A DNA stretch of 7,800 nucleotides. It comes from Promethearchaeota archaeon. GTDB lineage: Archaea; Asgardarchaeota; Lokiarchaeia; Sigynarchaeales; SOKP01. Below, piece after piece: positions 4,702-7,800 of the stretch; position 1 is the stretch's first letter; each line of letters starts with the position of its first letter. Made by a program: the position numbers and the translations under genes. The notes beneath the pieces were generated by a model. That model saw only the letters and a program-made list of their open reading frames with translations, did no database searches and was not told where the DNA came from. Where the stretch lies: positions 1 through 7,800 of the forward strand of contig JAHLWT010000189.1 of NCBI GenBank assembly GCA_019057775.1, in the 5' to 3' direction.

Positions 4702-7269
4702 ATGAGCCAAGAAGATATTATTCCTAACCAAATCCCTGCGGAATTAATGATAGAAAAAAGATATAACGACATAATATTATATGTTTTAAGCGCTTTTGGA
4801 CCTTTAGAACGATCCGAGTTCATTAATTCTCCCGACAATAACATTACTAAGAGAATGAACAAGAATACTTTTTATAAATGGATAAAGGAATTAAAGAGTT
4901 CGAATTATATTAAAGTAGAAAAAGATGAAAGGAAAAGTGTTTATTCGATTACTGAATTAGGCTTAGATGAATTATTAAGAAGATTAAAAAGATACCAGTT
5001 AGACTTTGACACAATAAACAAAATCGAGCAACAAAGAATAAAGAGATATATCAACTCAATTAAACAATTTTTTGCAAAATATGAAATTTATAATGAAGAT
5101 TTAAAGGCAGAATTTATTGAATTAGCAAATGAAATTACTCATGATAAGCTAATCTTCTTTTCAGAGATAAAATTTAACAAATTATTGCTGTTCATATGTC
5201 TCAACCATCCAAAGTTTTACCTAATATATACTATTTCTGAAAAAGAATTTATTTCGAAATTTAATATAATTACAGATTCTAAAAATGAAGAATTAACGAC
5301 AACAGATATAGATATGTTCCTTCAAAGGATTTTCGAAGAAAAAATTTATGGTGATAAAATTTATAGATTAAAATTAGAGAATAATGGAGATTCATTATAC
5401 TTTAGAGTTAATGGAGAGTATGGGAGTCTTCTACAAACTATATTGAAATCTAAATTCAGACATTTATATAATTTAAATAGTTTAGAGATCATTGAACTTA
5501 ATAACGATTGGCTAGAGGATGTATATGAAAATATCTTAAATATTTTAATTGAAAAATTGAATTACTTTAACGAGGAATTAAGAGAATCGCTAAAGACATT
5601 ATTAAATGAATTTAAATCAAAATTAATAGAAGAGATTAAAAGAAATCCTTCTGTTGACAGAGAAATATTACCCTATTATTCCTTTACAAACATTATTGAT
5701 GCAAAAGAAGAATATCTTTCTCCAAGAATTAATGTTAAAGAAAAGAAAGAGTTTGAGAAGAACTTAAATATAGTGAATGAAAAGCTTACAAAAAATCCTC
5801 TAGATCATGAAAAACTTCTTCTAAAAGCGGAGTTACTTTATAAATTAAAGAAGGAAGCAGAAGCACTAGTAGTAATTAATAAAGTTTTAAAGTTAAAGCC
5901 TAAAAATGTCTCAAAATATCTAAAAACAAAAGCAATTATACTTCAGAGTAAAAAAATGCGCGATATTATAGTTTTTGGATTAGAATTATTAGAGAAAAAG
6001 AAAGGTAAATACTTTATTGCTCTTATTATGAATGCACAAAGAAAATGTCTAAAAATTATTAATAGAGCCATCCTATTGGAGGAAGATTCTCAATATCTTC
6101 CACTATACTTTCAAATTCAAGCAGATCTATTAATTCATGGGAGTAATAAAGAAGAAGCTTTAAATAGTATAAATAAAGCTTTAGAATTAAATAATAATTT
6201 TATTGAATCCAAGAAAGATGCTTTATTTGGATATGAGAATTTCTACATAATAAAAGCAATAATATTATACAATTTGAAAGAAAAAGAACAATCTAAAAAA
6301 TTAATAGAGAAGGCAAAGAAGGAGGGTGATATTCAAATTTTAGATGAATTTAAATATTATAGTCAAATTGGTGATTTTAAAAAAGCTATCTCTCTCTTGA
6401 ATATTTTAATAAAAGAAAATCCTGAAGATCTAGGTAATTATGATAACAAAGCATGGTATTTAGCTATGGAAGGCAAATTTGAAGAAAGTAATAAAAATTT
6501 AGATTTCTTATTAGAAAAAGTAGAAGATAAAATTCCTATTTTAAAAAGAAAATTGAGTAATTTTTTTGGAATGAGGGATTACGACAATGCAGTAATCCTA
6601 ATAGATCAAGTATATATAAAAACTCCAAGCGAGAGAAGCCAAAAACTAGAAGATTTATTTAAATTTTACAAATATAAGAAAAAGTATAAAGAAAGTTTGT
6701 ATGTTCTAAATAAATTAATTAAAACTAATTTGAGCAAAAACAACCTGTTAAGATTCTTACTTTCTAAATCCCGAATTTTAGTCAAATTAAGGAAATGTAA
6801 AGAAGCATTGGAGTTTCATGAGAATTTAATTAAAGACTTATCTGATGATCCCGAGGAGGCTACAGACATAGATTTTAATAAAGCTTTCATTTTAGCAAAT
6901 TTAGGAGAGAGAGAGAAAGCAATCAATATAATGGAAAGTTTATTAGAACTTAAATCGGTAAGAGATAATTACAAATTTTATAAATACGGTAAAATATTGA
7001 TGGTACTAAGTGAATATGAAGAGGCTATTAAGAAATTTCAAGAAGCTCTAAAGATAAAACCTAAAGATATTCCTTCACATTTTAAAATTGCAAAGTGTTA
7101 CAATAAACTTAATAATTCTAAATTCGCTTTAGAAAAGCTAAATAAAATAAAAAAAATTGCTCAAAACGAGATAAAAGAACATATGGGTTCAAAAAATTTT
7201 TTTAATCGTTATATTGAAAAAGCTAATAAGAAAATTGAAGAATTAAAAGTTAGCAACTCAAAAGTTTAG
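4702..7269 (+). CDS. Winged-helix DNA-binding protein with long C-terminal TPR array, 855 aa
   Basis: Counting from the ATG at 4702, residues about 20-97 form a winged helix-turn-helix. A helical ILYVLSAFGPLERSEFI is followed by a recognition-helix region TFYKWIKELKSSNYI and a wing with KDERKSVYSITELGLDELL. Residues about 100-340 are a mainly helical region that I do not recognise. It contains no Walker A loop, so this is not a STAND NTPase. From about 350 to the C-terminus there are roughly nine or ten TPR-like helical pairs, for example KEEALNSINKALELNNN, GDFKKAISLLNILIKENP, and the very canonical YEEAIKKFQEALKIKPKDIPSHFKIAKCYNKL near the end. TPRs bind proteins or peptides, so this may be a regulator or sensor that transmits protein binding to DNA. 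The protein is lysine-rich and the gene AT-rich. The gene is divergent from the nuclease operon across a 156-bp spacer with shared palindromes. The start was chosen from promoter placement. Domain calls are firm; the role is inferred. Confidence 0.85.
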   Translation: MSQEDIIPNQIPAELMIEKRYNDIILYVLSAFGPLERSEFINSPDNNITKRMNKNTFYKWIKELKSSNYIKVEKDERKSVYSITELGLDELLRRLKRYQLDFDTINKIEQQRIKRYINSIKQFFAKYEIYNEDLKAEFIELANEITHDKLIFFSEIKFNKLLLFICLNHPKFYLIYTISEKEFISKFNIITDSKNEELTTTDIDMFLQRIFEEKIYGDKIYRLKLENNGDSLYFRVNGEYGSLLQTILKSKFRHLYNLNSLEIIELNNDWLEDVYENILNILIEKLNYFNEELRESLKTLLNEFKSKLIEEIKRNPSVDREILPYYSFTNIIDAKEEYLSPRINVKEKKEFEKNLNIVNEKLTKNPLDHEKLLLKAELLYKLKKEAEALVVINKVLKLKPKNVSKYLKTKAIILQSKKMRDIIVFGLELLEKKKGKYFIALIMNAQRKCLKIINRAILLEEDSQYLPLYFQIQADLLIHGSNKEEALNSINKALELNNNFIESKKDALFGYENFYIIKAIILYNLKEKEQSKKLIEKAKKEGDIQILDEFKYYSQIGDFKKAISLLNILIKENPEDLGNYDNKAWYLAMEGKFEESNKNLDFLLEKVEDKIPILKRKLSNFFGMRDYDNAVILIDQVYIKTPSERSQKLEDLFKFYKYKKKYKESLYVLNKLIKTNLSKNNLLRFLLSKSRILVKLRKCKEALEFHENLIKDLSDDPEEATDIDFNKAFILANLGEREKAINIMESLLELKSVRDNYKFYKYGKILMVLSEYEEAIKKFQEALKIKPKDIPSHFKIAKCYNKLNNSKFALEKLNKIKKIAQNEIKEHMGSKNFFNRYIEKANKKIEELKVSNSKV

Positions 7270-7369
7270 ACAATTTTATTTCCTTCATTAAAAGATTAAG
7301 AAAAGCTTATACATAGGATTAATAGCTAAATTTTAAAAAAAATTACGGGAATTATCCGCCCTTTTCTAA

Positions 7370-7557
7370 TTATGTCTTAATCTCGTTCTTATAATTATTC
7401 CTATATTTATCTATGAAAGATTCTCTAGCTTTTTCAGCTCTAATCTTTATGAAACTACCTTCTTCAATTTTACTCAACTTCTCGACAAAGTTTTTTTCCA
7501 ATCTTCGGATTCAATTTCAAACATTAAGCTATCATCATCAGAAAATAGTCGATTCAT
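7370..7557 (-). pseudogene. Small gene (about 62 aa) interrupted by a one-base slip in an A7 run
   Basis: From the ATG at 7557-7555 the minus strand encodes MNRLFSDDDSLMFEIESEDWKK and then stops six codons later at TGA. Shifting back one base at the seven-A run (7497-7491) instead gives NFVEKLSKIEEGSFIKIRAEKARES... down to IKT and a TAA at 7372-7370. The joined product is a hydrophilic, mainly helical protein of about 62 residues with an acidic start and a basic C-terminal half; I do not recognise it. A TATA-like TTAAATA lies about 27 nt before the ATG with no SD, as for other genes here, which supports a real gene. The break could be a homopolymer sequencing error, a genuine inactivating indel, or slippage. 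A plus-strand frame over 7413-7595 is its antisense shadow. Confidence 0.5.
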
Positions 7558-7580
7558 ATTTTACAATTAGCTTCAATTGT

Positions 7581-7588
7581 TATTTAAT
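7581..7588 (-). promoter_or_regulatory. Putative TATA box for the small interrupted gene
   Basis: The minus strand carries ATTAAATA centred about 27 nt before the ATG at 7557, without a ribosome-binding site in between. This matches the leaderless pattern seen for the membrane-protein and TPR genes. It is a weak consensus in AT-rich DNA. Confidence 0.35.
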
Positions 7589-7600
7589 CTTTTGACTCTA

Positions 7601-7627
7601 TTTTTCTATTAATTTAAGATAGAAAAA
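7601..7627 (-). terminator. Perfect 9-bp hairpin downstream of the methyltransferase-like gene
   Basis: TTTTTCTAT (7601-7609) and its exact reverse complement ATAGAAAAA (7619-7627) flank a 9-nt loop. The element begins about 30 nt past the stop codon of the minus-strand gene entering from the right edge. On the minus strand it is preceded by a T5 run (7636-7640), and its own first arm begins with T5. A transcription terminator is the simplest reading; a protein-binding site is possible. Confidence 0.4.
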
Positions 7628-7657
7628 CCAACGAGAAAAAGACTTTAATATGAAATA

Positions 7658-7800
7658 TCAAAAAAATAACTTAAATTGAGTTGTACCGGAATTAGATTTA
7701 TCAAAAATCTCAATCTTAAAACCAAAATTTAATATATCTAGTATAAATTCTTCTGAACGAAAATATGTTCTTAATATTGTTCCATGACGATAACCATGAA
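7658..7800 (-). CDS. C-terminal 46 residues of a probable SAM-dependent methyltransferase (partial)
   Basis: An open minus-strand frame runs in from the window edge and stops at TGA (7660-7658). The tail reads HGYRHGTILRTYFRSEEFI followed by LDILNFGFKIEIFDKS and ends in QFKLFF. The pattern 'GT-x-x-R-x-Y-(F/T)-x-x-E-E-x-x-x-x-L-x-x-x-GF-x-(I/V)' followed by beta strands is typical of the C-terminal end of class I (Methyltransf_11/25-type) SAM-dependent methyltransferases. The SAM-binding motifs would lie outside the window, so the substrate cannot be judged. The gene is partial only because of the window edge. Its relation to the nuclease operon is unknown. Confidence 0.55.
   Translation of the reverse strand, partial: HGYRHGTILRTYFRSEEFILDILNFGFKIEIFDKSNSGTTQFKLFF

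Noticed and set aside
4702..7269. Reading the TPR protein as a STAND/AVAST-type NTPase sensor
   Set aside because: No Walker A or Walker B motif was found between the winged helix and the TPR array.
7413..7595. A 60-codon plus-strand frame
   Set aside because: It is antisense to the small minus-strand gene, has a hydrophobic, serine- and phenylalanine-rich composition typical of a complement frame, and has no start signal.
7270..7800. Treating the right-hand 530 bp as an empty intergenic region
   Set aside because: The minus strand holds a frameshifted small gene and the tail of a methyltransferase-like gene, so only about 100 bp on either side of the small gene is truly non-coding.

Overview
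This is AT-rich DNA that reads as archaeal. TATA-like A/T boxes lie about 24-27 nt ahead of three ATG starts that have no Shine-Dalgarno (SD) sequence, which is the leaderless-mRNA arrangement. Other genes have strong archaeal/bacterial-type SDs (AGGAGG, GAGGTG). A HerA-type ATPase with a HAS barrel is present. The very low GC content and a long lysine-rich winged-helix/TPR protein remind me of Asgard (Promethearchaeota/Lokiarchaeia-like) genomes, but that finer assignment is only an impression. No rRNA, tRNA, CRISPR array or insertion sequence is visible.

Layout. Positions 1-165 are non-coding, with a perfect 9-bp hairpin (16-39) and a TATA-like box. Gene 1 (166-783, +) is an unrecognised four-helix membrane protein. 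Converging on it is a minus-strand run of three genes, transcribed from about 4565 down to 826: (i) a Zc3h12a/NYN-type PIN-like ribonuclease (about 4545-3976); (ii) a 765-residue fusion of a Dna2/Cas4/RecB-like PD-(D/E)XK nuclease, a HAS barrel and a HerA/FtsK-type ATPase (3941-1644); (iii) an HD-domain protein resembling the YhaM 3'-5' exoribonuclease (1587-826). Divergent from this run is an 855-residue winged-helix + TPR protein (4702-7269, +). The 156-bp divergent spacer carries two perfect GACATGTC palindromes and a third half-site beside the TATA box of the minus-strand operon. Beyond the TPR gene, the last 530 bp hold a small minus-strand gene interrupted by a one-base slip in an A7 run (7557-7370), another 9-bp hairpin, and the C-terminal tail of what looks like a SAM-dependent methyltransferase entering from the right edge (7800-7658).

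How the parts may work together (inference). The three minus-strand genes combine a DNA translocase fused to a DNA nuclease with two predicted RNA-cleaving enzymes. This resembles the HerA-plus-nuclease modules found in prokaryotic immunity and DNA-end processing. The divergent DNA-binding/TPR protein and the shared palindromes suggest a dedicated regulator or sensor. I do not recognise this exact gene set as a named system. It is the best candidate in the window for an undescribed nucleic-acid defence or processing cassette. A housekeeping RNA/DNA-processing role cannot be excluded from sequence alone.
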